This document shows, piece after piece, positions 33,330 to 44,568 of a stretch of 64,000 nucleotides of DNA. Position 1 is the stretch's first letter; every line of letters begins with the position of its first letter. The notes below the pieces were generated by a model that ran no database searches, was not told where the DNA came from, and saw nothing but the letters and a program-made list of their open reading frames with translations. This stretch comes from Paratinospora sagittata (taxonomy: Eukaryota > Streptophyta > Magnoliopsida > Ranunculales > Menispermaceae): contig CM069589.1 in assembly GCA_035771175.1 (NCBI GenBank), forward strand, positions 31,545,701-31,609,700, written 5' to 3'. The position numbers and the translations under genes are program-made.

Positions 33330-34130
33330 ATAACTTGGAACATGTCATGCCCTGTACCCTAGGCTGACATCATCTTGACATGTAGGATACTGAAATATAC
33401 GTATTTATACGTGTATGACTCGTAGAAACCCAACATATTTTTTTGGATTGGATATCCTTAGGCTTAGAAGCCAAATGGACTCGATTCAGTAACATTCCAG
33501 TTGCCCGTACCTTAGGAATTAAAAAGGCCAAATTGACTATGACCTTGAGATGCGTGCCCCAGATAGCGACGCAGACCTCACAGTTGCTTTCGAAACGTGT
33601 TTTAAAAAAAATTCATATAAGGTAGGTCTTGCTTTGATTTTGGCATGGCCGAGAGCAGAATATCGAAAAATTTTAAATATACATATATATATATATATAT
33701 ATGGAGAGGAAGAAATTTATGTCACCGATTACATCAATGGCTTGATCTCCTGGATCCGTAGTCCGATTGAGCTAAAATTTTGGCAGATTATTCTTCTCTA
33801 ATAGAACTTCATTTTGACGGTGAAGATCTTGATCGTGGTTGTCTACTGTGAGGTATAAGATTCCAAACACTTCTGTTCAGATTTGCGAATTTTCTTGCGC
33901 AGTTTTGATCAAATGGTTGGATCTCACATTCCCACTGTTGGATTGAAATGCAATTTTACCAGAAGGTTGGTAACTTAATCATAATAATTTTGAATGGTTA
34001 AGATGTTAAATTGGTGAGTTTCTTACAAGAAATTGATTATCTAAGTGCAAGTAATTGCAACAGGAAAACTGTTTTTTTATTTATTTAACTATGTTTTTTT
34101 TAGTTTAGGCCCAACTTGGAACTTGGCTTC

Positions 34131-34137
34131 TATAAAA
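34131..34137 (+). promoter_or_regulatory. TATA box of LTR T3
   Basis: TATAAAA lies about 120 bases upstream of the conserved donor AAG/GTAAAC. Confidence 0.6.
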
Positions 34138-35570
34138 CCAATTGGACGACTTTCTTGCTCATTTAAGCTTGGATAAGGGGGAAAAGAGGCGGAGAAGAGG
34201 AGAGGAGAAGAAACCAAGGGTTTTGGGTGTTCTTGCTCAAGAATCTCCTAAGGTAAACATGTTTTACCATTCTTCTTCCTAAAAATCTCTTTAGCTTATG
34301 CATTTGAGCTTCATTTTTTATCTAAGTAATGGTATGAGCCATGGTTTGGAAGTGTTTCAGACCTAGGGTTTGGTTGCATGTGCTCTTTCGAGCTTGTTAA
34401 TGGTATAAATGACTTCCCTTGACTTAGAACAACATCCATGAAGTGTTTTCCACATTCAAATCTCAGATTTGAAGGGGTGGTGGAAAAACACTTGTTGGAG
34501 ATAGACCTTTCATGCTAGATATGTGTGTTTGGATGTTGTTGGGAACCCATTAATGGTGAAACCCTCAATTTCTAGCAAGAAATTGGTGGGGTTGTTTGTA
34601 TTTGACCTAAATCTAGTTTATGGACTTAGGGTTTTCCAATTGATTTGCATGTTATCTATGTTGATTAAATGGGTCATTGCGGATGAATGATGGTTTAAAA
34701 TACTGATTTTGCATGTTGAAAAACCTAAGTGTAGTGAAAATTTGCTTAAGGCCATGATTTGAGACTTTGCCTAAATTTTGGGCTTTTGGCCTAGACTAAG
34801 TCAATTAATTAAATTGACATGAGATTAGTCTAAATTGACCCAATTTATGTTTGAAAGCATTGTATTATTGATGGTTGGATCATGGGAATCAACTTTAGGC
34901 ATTCCTTTGGGTTGTATGAGATCTAATCAGGTGTATAATGGTTTGATTGAGCTATATGGGCTAGGTCATTAGTGCAACCATTTTAGAGTCTATGTTGGCT
35001 AGTGAATTGGGGCTTAATCATGGTTAATAGGCATGTAATTTGACTGATTTTAATATTGAATGAACCTATGTTACGTGTAGGGTTTGTGATTGATCCAATT
35101 GTCCCCAATTGTGCCAATTGATGGTTGAAGTGCCTAGTATTGGTTGGATTTGGATTGGCTAAGTCTAGCGAATCAATAGTGAGTGTTTATTTACATTTGG
35201 TTTCTATATGTGGCATTGTATTATATAAAATGTTTTGAATTGATATATCTGTGTTATGCATGATTTAATGATTCATGAAATGAATTTGAGCATAGTTTAG
35301 TTGGGTTAGCAATTGGGTGGATCTCCTTGTATGGAGTTTTGGGTAATTCCATTGGGCTGGATGGTGATTCCTAGTTGTGGACCTTGTAGAGGATTTTTAT
35401 CGATTGTGTATGTTAGGATCGCCTAGGCATGGTACTTATCTTGGTGGGCTGATCCTATGGCTAGTACAATCCCAAAAATCCTAATAGAATACTGGTAAGG
35501 AAGTTCAATCGGGCAACGGGTGTCCCGCACTCAGGCTCTTGTATTACTTCTTACTCAGGAGGTGTCTAGG

Positions 35571-36221
35571 TGTCACACCCTGGGTTGCACAGCGTGCCCC
35601 CTACCCAGGTGCGGGCGCACCCCCTCGGGGCGAACGCCTAGCCATTATGGATCCATAATATTGTCCCATCTCGGCCAGCCACGCCACACAAGGACGCCGG
35701 TCACCAAGATCATTTATCCCCCTGCACAATCCACAGCACAGGGAGGGCCTCCCCCAAGTTCGAACTCGCAACCTCTTCCTCATAAGGTTAGATTTCGCAA
35801 CTTGAGTACCCATGCGGCACCTGGGTAGGGGGCACGCAGTGCAACCCAGGGTGTGACAAAAAGGCCTTATGTATATATATTGGCTAGGCGTTCTCCACTG
35901 CGGTGGTGCGCCCGCACCTGGGTAGGGGGCACGCTGTGCAACCCAGGGTGTGACAAAAAGGCCTCATGTATGGTTCAATGGATACTCAAGTTGCGAAATC
36001 TAACCTTATGAGGAAGAGGTTGCGAGTTCGAACTTGGGGGAGGCCCTCCCTGTGCTGTGGATTGTGCAGGGGGATAAATAATCTCGGTGTCCAGCGTCCT
36101 TGTGTGGCTTGGCTGGCCGAGATGGGACAATATTATGGATCCATAATGGCTAGGCGTTCTCCACTGCGGTGGTGCGCCCTCACCTGGGTAGGGGGCACGC
36201 TGTGCAACCCAGGGTGTGACA
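35571..36221. mobile_element. 651-bp foldback element
   Basis: Two arms of 243 bp (35571-35813 and 35979-36221) are near-perfect inverted copies around a 165-bp spacer. The element begins TGTCACACCCTGGGTTGCAC and ends with the exact complement. It is flanked by a perfect 5-bp duplication CTAGG (35566-35570 and 36222-36226); the empty site GTGTCTAGGATTGCAT is seen in LTR T2 near 46375. The spacer repeats the arm tail (CCTGGGTAGGGGGCACGC) twice, each followed by AAAAAGGCCT. The arms encode similar but shadow open frames. No transposase is present, so it is non-autonomous. Confidence 0.9.
35971..36034 (+). promoter_or_regulatory. Pol III-like A and B boxes in the foldback
   Basis: TGGTTCAATGG (35971-35981) fits the tRNA A-box consensus at every position, and GAGTTCGAACT (36024-36034) fits the B box with one mismatch. 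The 42-base gap suits a tRNA-derived promoter as in SINEs. The left arm keeps only the B box. Confidence 0.5.
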
Positions 36222-36825
36222 CTAGGATTGCATATAACATGTTTGAAAAATGAAATGCATTGTCTTGAATATTGACATGATGTTTTATGTTTAGCTTGTA
36301 TATGACCTTGTATATCGCCATGTTATTGAAATCGCTTTGATAAGCTTTTACCATGTTTTATATAAATGCATGTATAATGCAACTTGTAGAAAACATTCAC
36401 TGAGCTTGTTATAGCTCACCCCTCATTCTTATCATTTCAGGTTTTAATAGGAAGGGAAAAGGGAAGGCCTAGCTGCATAGAGCTTCTCGAGTTTTTGTGA
36501 TGTAGGTGTTTGTATATTTTTCCATTTTGGTGTTATGTACATAATAACACCTAGTGTATTATACTTAACACATAGATGGAATGTAATTTGTGGTTAGGTA
36601 TGGTTTGTATATTTTGGACTTTGGAATTTTATATTTGCCCCTTTTTGGAGAATGTAATTATATTGATGTTTAATTATGTCTATCTTTATGTTTAGATGAA
36701 TGCTAGTTTGGGATTATGTGTTTATTAGGTTGTTTAGATGAGGCTGACAGGATGTCGGGTGTATTGAGGGAGGATGTCCTGGGGTTCCATGCCGATCATG
36801 TCGTCATTCGTCATGGGTCGTGACA

Positions 36826-36980
36826 GAAAACCTACAAGAAAGAAAAAAAGAAAATTTCAAAGTACCAAGTAATAACAAAGAAATAAAACTAAACTAGAAA
36901 TAAGCAAGTAAAAATAAAAAAAAATATCTACACTAAAATATGAGTTTGCTAACATGATATTAGTGCAAACTAGTAACTAA
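36826..36980 (-). mobile_element. Leader of the Athila derivative
   Basis: AT-rich sequence between the primer site and the inserted LTR T3. No coding signal. Confidence 0.6.
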
Positions 36981-36999
36981 TCCCCGACAACAGCGCCAA
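36981..36999 (-). other. Primer binding site of the Athila derivative
   Basis: On the minus strand TTGGCGCTGTTGTCGGGGA lies a few bases inside the LTR end. It closely resembles the TGGCGCCGTTGCCGGGGA primer site complementary to Asp tRNA that is usual in Athila elements, with two changes. Confidence 0.75.
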
Positions 37000-37004
37000 A
37001 AACT

Positions 37005-38404
37005 TGTTACGTCAAAAACCACAAGCGTACGATGTCAAGTTTTAGCATAGTTTGATAAGATATTGGGTATCGTCCTCAGGGATTATTACTACACTAACTA
37101 TCAAGTTTGAACCCTAATTTTATCAAGAGAATTGAAATCGAATGATTAAGTGAATAACGCAATTAAATAATTAGAAATAAACCAAAACAACGCAATGTAG
37201 AATAAGAAAAATCAACAGAAGAAACATTTAGAGGTTCAATCCCACCACCCTCTCAACTATGCATGAATATGGGGTTATCATCAACTCAATTTCCTTGTTT
37301 ATAAATTGAAAACCCTAATGTTACTAACTTTCTCTCTCGAGCACCAAGTAGAACATGCTATTCAAATTCTAAGTTTAACTCTTTCGATGAAAACCCAAAA
37401 CCCTAATAACTCATTAAGATCTATGGTTCTCTTCATTGACTTCAAGGGATATTTCGATCTTCTCTTGGTCTCACGATCACCTAGGGTATATCTTCCTTGT
37501 TCCAACCCAAAATACTCCTTCTCGGGCACCTATTTCAAGTCTAAAATAATCTAATCCATGATTAAGGGATTAAAAGCTTTACACCCAGAAAAACATAAAT
37601 AAACTAGAAATTTTATTGACAATAATCAAAACAATAAAACCTAAAGCATAGTATCGAGTTTGGATTGATTTACACCTCTAGATAGAGGATTTAGTTCATG
37701 AATAAAGACACGAAAACACTAAATAATGATGTGAACATGAATCTCAACAATGAAAACAAACTAGATTGGTGAAAAAATGGTAGAAAATCTCTTCTCCGCT
37801 TTGAATCGCTTCGCTTCGATCTTCTCTTTCCTCTTCCTCTAGCCGTCAATCTCGTCCTCCACTCTATTCTCCTCTCAAAACCCTCTCATAATATTCTATT
37901 TAAAGTAAGGAATCCATAGAAACAAACCGCGTCCAATTGGCAAAGTTATGACCCAAAAATTGCAACTTGCGCAGTTTCCTAATTGCGCGAGCACCGCGGC
38001 ACTCGGAACATGGCAAATTGCCACATTTTGAGTTGGGGTTTAGCTCTACATTGCTACTACTGAGCGCTGCAACGCTCAGAGTGTGCATTGTGTTTTTCCT
38101 TTGTTTTATTCTATCTTTCACACCTTTTTGAACAAATATCTTCATTCAAACTTTTTGTACTTTGTTTCCATCATCTAAACTCGCATTCACATCATCTAAA
38201 CACCTACAAAGCAAAGCAAATCTAATTAGTAACACACTTCGATAATCAAATTAACCAACTTACAGAATTAAAAATTGAAATAAAGGATATTATACAAAAA
38301 TGTGACTAAACTAACAAATAGATCAAAACTACGATAAAGTAACAAAACTAATGATACATTATCCTAAAACTTATCTGAAACATATCTAAATATGCAACTT
38401 ATAC
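37005..38404 (-). repeat. 5' LTR of the Athila derivative
   Basis: A 1.40-kb minus-strand LTR. On the plus strand it starts TGTTACGTCAAAAACC and runs to GCAACTTATACG near 38404. The usual TGATAAG start is slightly altered there. It contains TCGTCCTCAGGGAT and repeated CTCGAGCACC-type blocks. The only other LTR of this element is the 395-bp stump at 29334-29729. Confidence 0.85.
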
Positions 38405-39484
38405 GAAATCCTCAACCTTTCCTAGAGCAGAACCCTCAACCAAGGTGAGTCTTCGGCCGCAGCCCGACGAACTTCTCTTTAGGCAGCGGCCAAAGGGTTG
38501 TAGTTGGGCTTCTTCTGATCTTTCTTTCTGATTTTCGGGTTTTCCTTGCTTTTTCACTTATTTTCTTATTTTTCTGAGGGTTGCCCTCGGCCGCAATCTA
38601 GCAGAAAGCCTCCGCTATGACCAAGGGGATTTCATCAACCTTGGCCAAAGCGGAACCCTCGGCCGTGGCCGAGGGGGGTGCTCGACTGGGGTCGAAGGGG
38701 TCCCTCGACTATGGTCGAGGGGGTTCCTCGACCATGGCTGAGGGGTGCATCTTGGCCTTGTCCAAAGTGAGTCTTCGGCTGCAACCCGACGGACTTCTCT
38801 TTAAGCAGCGACTGTAAGGCTTTAATTGGGCATTTTCCTGTCTTTCTTTCTGATTTTCGAGTTTTCCTTGGTTTTTCGCTTAGTTTCTTATTTGTTTGTT
38901 TTTTACGTATAACAGTAGGCCCCTGTCGGGCACCGTGAATTTTTTCCTTGTTCATAGTGCTTGTCATAATTTTCAAACTACTGTACTTTTTTTTGCCTGC
39001 AGAATTATGATCGAGCGTGACTAAGGTATCTTTGGGCTAAATGACTTTCCACCTTTTTTGGTCTATATATATGCCTTGGGTTGGACAATCAACCCATTTG
39101 TTACATTCATCTTCTCTTAGATTTTGGGATTTTCACCTTGCTTCCCTTGGTTTTTATTTCTTGTTCTTGAGGGAGGTGCTTAGGTGCGAGGTGTGAACTT
39201 GAACTTGAACTTTTGTCGCCTTGTTGTGTAATTTCTTAGGATACTCGCGATGAGTCATAGGGATCGCTTGTGTTCTCGTAGTTCTTCGGAGGATTGAGAA
39301 ATCTACGGAGGTGTGTTCGGTGCTCACGCAGATGGTGTGGTTTTCGCTGTCCCACATCGCCTTGTTTAGATTATAACGTCGAGTGTCCAAATGATCAATT
39401 AGATGACAGCGAGGGTTCTGATGCGTTCGCCCTACCTGACAACTTTCTACCGACGATGCCCTTCTAGAATTACTTAGAAAGATG
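38405..39484 (+). repeat. Unassigned LTR-like region with duplicated block
   Basis: A block of about 140 bp, starting near 38440 and again near 38762, is duplicated at 322-bp spacing (shared GTGAGTCTTCGGC, CTTTCTTTCTGATTTTCG). Between them lie 23-bp palindromic tandem units. A TATA-like TCTATATATATGCC lies at about 39062-39075, followed by a C/T-rich leader. Together with the gag-like frame after 39499 this suggests the LTR and leader of a plus-strand Ty3/gypsy element, cut on both sides. I do not recognise the family. Confidence 0.45.
38667..38758. repeat. Four 23-bp palindromic tandem units
   Basis: Units start at 38667, 38690, 38713 and 38736. Each has the form GGTCGAGG-N-CCTCGACC, so every unit is itself an inverted repeat. 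The third is the most regular and the fourth is decayed at its 3' half. The block is GC-rich compared with its surroundings. Confidence 0.8.
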
Positions 39485-39498
39485 CCAACGCCCTTTGC

Positions 39499-39618
39499 CA
39501 ACGATTTGGAGTTCCGGAGGGGGCGTCCATGCGGGTTCCTCCCAAGGACAAACACGCATGCCGCCCACCTCCTGACGAGGTGGCTATTAGCTTGTACCTA
39601 CTTGAGGTCAATTTGTAG
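39499..39618 (+). pseudogene. Gag-like N-terminal fragment
   Basis: The frame reads FGVPEGASMRVPPKDKHACR and then PPPDEVAISLYLLEV before a stop at 39616-39618. This pattern (a GVP start, a basic run, PPP, then a helix) resembles the N-terminal domain of plant retrotransposon Gag or plant-mobile proteins. Only about 37 codons are left before LTR I cuts the gene. The assignment rests on pattern memory only. Confidence 0.35.
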
Positions 39619-39620
39619 CT

Positions 39621-40558
39621 TGTTGGCCTAGTTAAGTGTCCAAGAGGGGGTGAATTGGACAAGTTGCATGTTATCCTTTCTCAAAAAGAAATAACAGTAA
39701 ATTCATTCCCCTCTTGGACATTCCTGGGCTAACAAGAATAAGACCGTTGAAGATTTCTGGCAAAAAATATTTTCACCAAAATAGAAAATGGATCAGAACT
39801 AACACTGCGCGCTTTAGAAGTTTTATTCATCTAAAACATTAGGATGAGTGTCCTGCAGCTCGAGGAGGACACTACTAAAATAAAAAAAACTAGAGGTTTA
39901 TTTAGCACATGAGCGTCCTACAATAAACCGAGCGTCCTGCAGTTCATCAACTAGAGAGTCAGTCTATTTTCAGACAAACTGATGAGCGTCCTGATGCTCC
40001 ATGAGCGTCCCACTAGTGGACGAACGTCCTGCAGTACTGTTGGATAAGTTATTTGGCCACTGTTTGAGCTTCCTACACTAATGTGAGAGTCTTTCTCAAC
40101 TGATAAGAAATTCAAGCTCTTGGAGTTTTTAAAAATTCACCAAATCAGTTTAACTTAAAAACATTTTGGATCAAATCAAACATTTCAAAAACACTCAAAA
40201 CACTTGAATATCATTTGAAAGTAATCAAGTATGTTGATTAAAATCATTTTGAAGAACAGTTTAAAACAAATCGAAGCTTAGGAACTTTTAAAGAACCATT
40301 TTTCGAATGATTATAACTTGCTGAACATTCCTAAAGTGGAATTCTACATTCCTAAAAACAGTCTAAGCATACATATAGATAGATAACTTGACGACCAATG
40401 CTTTGAAGATTTTCTTTTCTTTCCTTGAGTTGAGCTCCACTTAATTGGATTGAACTCCTTTATATTTAAGCTTGAGAACTCACATCAAATGATGAATTAA
40501 TGAAGAATGTGGTTTGTAATCATCAAAATATTTAGCCTTAGAGCTAATTTGTATAACA
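39621..40558 (-). repeat. 3' LTR of the minus-strand copia element (LTR I)
   Basis: On the plus strand it starts TGTTGGCCTAG and ends TATAACA, followed by the polypurine tract on its right, so it is the 3' LTR of the minus-strand copia element. At 938 bp it is much shorter than its relatives. It keeps part of the palindromic region (39845-40090, GAGCGTCCTGCAG). It lacks the TATA block: after 60 bases it contains an inverted copy of the LTR terminus (39693-39734, ending GGGCTAACA). Confidence 0.8.
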
Positions 40559-40572
40559 ATCTCCTCCTTTTT
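40559..40572 (-). other. Polypurine tract of the minus-strand copia element
   Basis: AAAAAGGAGGAGAT on the minus strand directly precedes the LTR start TGTTATAC. Confidence 0.8.
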
Positions 40573-42452
40573 GATGATTTCAAACACACTACTATAGGCC
40601 TGGAAGCAACTAATCTATATGAATGCATGAGGACACAAGACATGCTAATAATGAAGAATAAGAGAATGATAATGCAATTTTACATGGTAAGAGCATCAGA
40701 TCAATCAAGATTAAATCGATAAATTCACATTTAGCTTTCCTTTACTCCCAAATTTTGTTGCGTTAAATTCTAATTCGCAAGTGTACGAATAGTCAAGTTA
40801 TAATATACCGACAGTGAGTCAGGTTATCGTATCCACATGGATTATTTCACTCACCAAATACCATTTTCATTAATTTCTAACTTTATCTAGCTAATCAAAT
40901 GGTAGAGTTTCAATAATTAAAAGGCAATTATAATTCAAATCAAACTAATAGAATATGGGAGATATCAAATATATGAGAATATCTAGAGACTTGACTTCAC
41001 CTAACCTTCAATCATATAACTTAGACACACTTATTATCAAATCAATTTCCTAGTCTATAGGTCAAAATTCGCATGTCTCTAATTCTCTCTCTCGAGTGCC
41101 AAATTAGAACGTATCATCAAGAACATGATTTGATCTCTCGATAAAACCCTAATTCTCAATAACCCATTATGTTTCGTGATTTTCCTACAACCTCATGAAA
41201 CCTTGTAAACCTCTTGATTCTACAACTATTACATGTCATAATTCCCTTTATCCAACCTAAAAAACCCTTTCTCGAGTGCCGCCTTCCAAGTCTAGGTTCA
41301 TTCGATTTGTGGCCAATAAACCAAAAGCATTAAGTGCGTGGAATCATAAATAAACTATAGAGATTTCATTAATAATAAACAAAATCTAAAATCAAACCAT
41401 GACGTTCAGGTTAAGATCCATCTCCTCTCTAGAACAATAAATTAGTTCATACTTTGAATGATCAAAACACAAAACATGGAGAAAAACTGTAAACTAAACA
41501 TGAATAGTAAACTAGAAATATTGGAACTTGAATCTTCTCTTGTTTCCAAGTTGAATCCTAGCCTTACTCTCGTTGCAGACGTTTTGTTCTCTTCTCCAAT
41601 TTGTTCTCTCTTCGAAAACCCCTAAAATTTGATGTATTATATGAACCCCTTCTTTTTCCGAAATCCAAATTAGAAAGTCTAAAACAAAGTCGAAATCGCA
41701 AAGGCAACCCTGGAGTCGCGAGTGGCACCGCGGCTCCCAGAGCCTTTACATGGCACTGTTTCTAGCGCCGCGGCCTCCAGAACCTCTTCTCTGTGCCTAA
41801 TTCTTGGACTTAGCGGAATTTTCGCTCCTTTTTGCCTTCCTTCTTGTGGACTTAGCCAATTTTCTTCTCATCCAAATCCATGACTAATGCATCCAAACAC
41901 CTACAAAACAAAGCAAAGTAAGTTAATAATTCACTAAAGCATAGATTAAATCAAATTATAAACTAATGAACTAAAATAATGAATAAAAACCAAATTAATC
42001 CTAAGCTAACAAATGTATTAAAACTAACATAAACCTATCAAACTAATGCATGAACTATTCTAAAATACACCAAAAACATACTCTAAAACCTATCTAAATA
42101 TGCAACTACCAGATTTCATTACTATCTTTTCTCTCCTTTTAATGAAGCATTTCAATGTTTATCTCCCCCTTTTGACTAATTTTTTTTCTTTCAAATTTTC
42201 TTCATTCTTCCTTCTTTTTCTTCTCCCACTTTTGAAAACAACAAAAAGAGAGGAACGCATAAGCGTCCTCAAGAATGAAAAGTGTCTTTTAGAACTTTAA
42301 GTAGAGAGACAGATGTTAAACCATGAGCATCCTACACCTTGTGCAACGTCCTCATTGCTCTAGATTGATAAAAATTGAGAAATTTATAAATGATAAAACG
42401 AGTGATTAATTACAGTAAGATCATCAAAATAACACACAATAGCAACAAATGA
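40573..42452 (-). mobile_element. 3' noncoding region of the minus-strand copia element, interrupted
   Basis: Two noncoding pieces (40573-40755 and 42112-42452) link RNase H to the 3' LTR. Purine-rich AAAAGGGGGAGAT (minus strand, about 42160-42175) is typical of SIRE 3' ends. An Athila solo LTR separates the pieces. Confidence 0.7.
40756..42111 (-). mobile_element. Athila-type solo LTR in the copia 3' region
   Basis: 1,356 bp, starting TGTTGCGTTAAATTC on the plus strand and ending CAACTACCA, flanked by AATTT (40751-40755) and GATTT (42112-42116), one mismatch. It contains repeated CTCTCGAGTGCC blocks and CGCAAGTGTACG, as in the other Athila LTRs. Confidence 0.88.
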
Positions 42453-43030
42453 TCAAAGACTGGACACATTACACTCAGAGAACATGCCAAATTCCTTCCA
42501 AATGTGAACAAACTGATCTTTGTGTAAGGCTTTTGTAAGTATATCTACAAGTTGGCCCTTGGTGCCAATGTGAATGAACTTCACATCTCTTTTTTGCACA
42601 TGATCTCTCAAGAAATGACGACGCATTTCAATATGTTTTGTTCTTGAGTGCAAAACAAGATTGGTTCTTTGATATATTGATTGCACTTGTATTATCACAG
42701 AATATTTCGGCACAATCAACATAAATTTGGTAATCCTTGAGTTGTTGCTTCATATAAAGAACTTGTGAACAACAACTTTCAGCTGCAACATATTCTGCTT
42801 CAGCTGTGGATAATGCCATTGAGTGTTGTTTCTTGCTAAACCAAGAAATTAGAGAATTACCCAAAAAGTGACAAAATCCTAAGGTACTCTTTCTATCTAT
42901 GAGACTACTGTCATAGTCGGAGTCCACAAACTTCTAAGGTCAAAAGAAGTACCTTTGGGATACGAAATTCCCAAATCAGTTGTTGCACTCATGTATCCAA
43001 AGATTCGCTCCACACACGTTAGATGGGATT
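42453..43030 (-). pseudogene. Copia RNase H, minus-strand element
   Basis: The residues Asp (VDSDYDSSL), Glu (STAEAEYVA) and Asp (FCDNTSAINI) are present, followed by LRDHVQKRDVKFIHIGTKGQ and the end GMFSECNVSSL at 42453. A frameshift near 42640 separates the two open stretches, and another near 42930 disrupts the upstream junction with the RT. Partner of the RT immediately upstream. Confidence 0.88.
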
Positions 43031-44195
43031 ATCTAGGACTCAGCTGAAATCTAGCACAAAGGCATACACTGAACATTATGTCGGGTCTACTAGCTGTTAA
43101 GTACAATAAGCTTCCAATCATTCCTCTGTACAACTTAGGATCAATAGATTTTCCTTTTTCATCCTTGTCCAGTTTGAAAGAAGAGTTGCATGGGGTATCA
43201 ATAATTTTCAAGTTTTGCAACTCGAACTTTTTAATCATATCCTTAGCATACTTTGATTGACTTAAGAATGTACCATTTGACAATTGCTTAATTTTCTATC
43301 CAAGAAAGTATGTAAGTTCTCCCATCATACTCATTTCAAACTCGTCTTGCATATGTTTAGAAAATCCATTGCAAAGACTTTTGTTTGACGCTCCAAAAAT
43401 GATATCATCAACATAGATTTGAACTAGTAACATATCATCATTTGTGTGCTTAATGAACAAAGTAGGATCTAGTTTGCCTTTATTAAAATCATGATCTAGA
43501 AGAAATGAACTAAGTGTATCATACCAGGCTTTAGGTGTTTGTTTTAATCCATACAAAGCTTTGTGGAGATTCAAAACATGATCCAGGTTATAAGCATCCT
43601 CAAAACCTGGATGTTGTTACATATATACCTCTTCATTGATATGGCCATTTAGAAAAGGCACTTTTAACATCCATTTGGTATAAGGAAACAAATTTGTAAC
43701 AAACATAGGCAAGTAGCATTATAATAGCCTATAATCTTGCTACTGGGGCAAAAACTTCTTCATAGTCAATGTCCTCTTCTTGGTTATACCCTTGGGCAAC
43801 CAATCTAGCTTTATTTCTAACAGTTACACCTTGTTCATCCTTCTTATTTCTAAAGACCTATTTTGTTCCTATAATGGATTGATGAGATGGCCTAGGAACC
43901 AATCCCCAAACATTGTTTTCACAAAGTGTCCTAGTTTCTCTTGCATAGCAAGAATCCAATTCTCATCTTTTAAAGCTTCTTCAACCTTTGTTGGTTCAAT
44001 TTGACACACAAAAGCAACATGCTCTTGGTCTTTGTGTAAAGAAGCTCTTGTTGACACTCTTTTAGATGGATCACCAAAAATTTGATATTTAGGGTGACTA
44101 AGAATCAATCTAGTGTTTTTAGGGACTTCTAAGGATGTTTCATCACTAATTTCAGTATTTTGAGACACTTCGGGAGATGTTATCTCAATAGGCAT
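43031..44195 (-). pseudogene. Copia reverse transcriptase, minus-strand element
   Basis: It begins near 44195 in the variable linker (RVSTRASLHKDQEHVAFV) and continues through EPTKVEEALKDENWILAMQ. The active site QIYVDDIIFGASNKS is intact (about 43384-43430), as is MSMMGELTYFLG. Several stops and frameshifts lie between 43575 and 43870, where the DVKSAF and EEVY motifs are only just readable. Gag, protease and integrase are missing: sequence turns abruptly into a plus-strand LTR piece at 44196. Confidence 0.88.
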
Positions 44196-44568
44196 GAAAA
44201 GAATGTTTTGATGATTCCAAATAACTCATTCTTATGATCTAATGATGTTGTTGAAGTGTTTAAGCAAATAAGCTTGAAGAAAGTCAAATCTTAATTAGTC
44301 AAATTCACGCCAAATCAAGATGTCGAGAGCAAGGTTAAAAAAGTTGAATATTAGATTGTAGAGCCTTACTCAAAAACTATTTTCAACAAAATAATATTTT
44401 GAACTTCAAAGGAAAAATGATTTCTATCGATCTTGTTCAAACAACTTTAAACAACTTTTTGAATGTTTGATTTGATTCAAAAAGCCTAAGTATTAATTTG
44501 ATTAATCGCGTTTTTGGAAAATCAAGTTTTAAGGAAAAATTGTTTTCAGTGTCTTTTAGGACACTGAT

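Larger units (their letters stand above)
34253..36440 (+). other. Predicted intron inside LTR T3
   Basis: Donor AAG/GTAAACA at 34253 and acceptor ATTTCAG/G at 36440. Without the 656 bases brought by the foldback insertion the interval is 1,532 bp, close to T1 (1,550) and T2 (1,504). The preceding block GAGCTTGTTATAGCTCACCC is shared. Confidence 0.45.
33343..36825 (+). mobile_element. Chromovirus-type solo LTR T3 carrying a foldback insert
   Basis: This LTR starts TGTCATGCCCTGTACC and ends GGGTCGTGACA. It is flanked by GAACA (33338-33342) and GAAAA (36826-36830), a probable target duplication with one mismatch. Its length is 3,483 bp, or 2.83 kb without the 651-bp foldback and its duplicated CTAGG. 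It contains TATAAAA at 34131-34137 and a splice-site pair at 34253 and 36440. An (AT)n run lies at about 33682-33702. It is more distant from T1 and T2 than they are from each other. Confidence 0.85.

Noticed and set aside
33682..33702. (AT)n run as a replication origin or matrix site
   Set aside because: Short simple repeat with no supporting motif.
35971..36034. A tRNA gene in the foldback
   Set aside because: A and B boxes fit, but no cloverleaf with acceptor and anticodon stems can be drawn around them.
35601..36253. Two similar open frames (minus 35601-35813, plus 35966-36253) as a duplicated gene
   Set aside because: They are the two arms of the foldback read in opposite directions. 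They have no family motif and include terminal repeat sequence.
38617..38976. Open frames over the GGTCGAGG repeats
   Set aside because: The 23-bp palindromic units give open frames on both strands. No recognisable protein.
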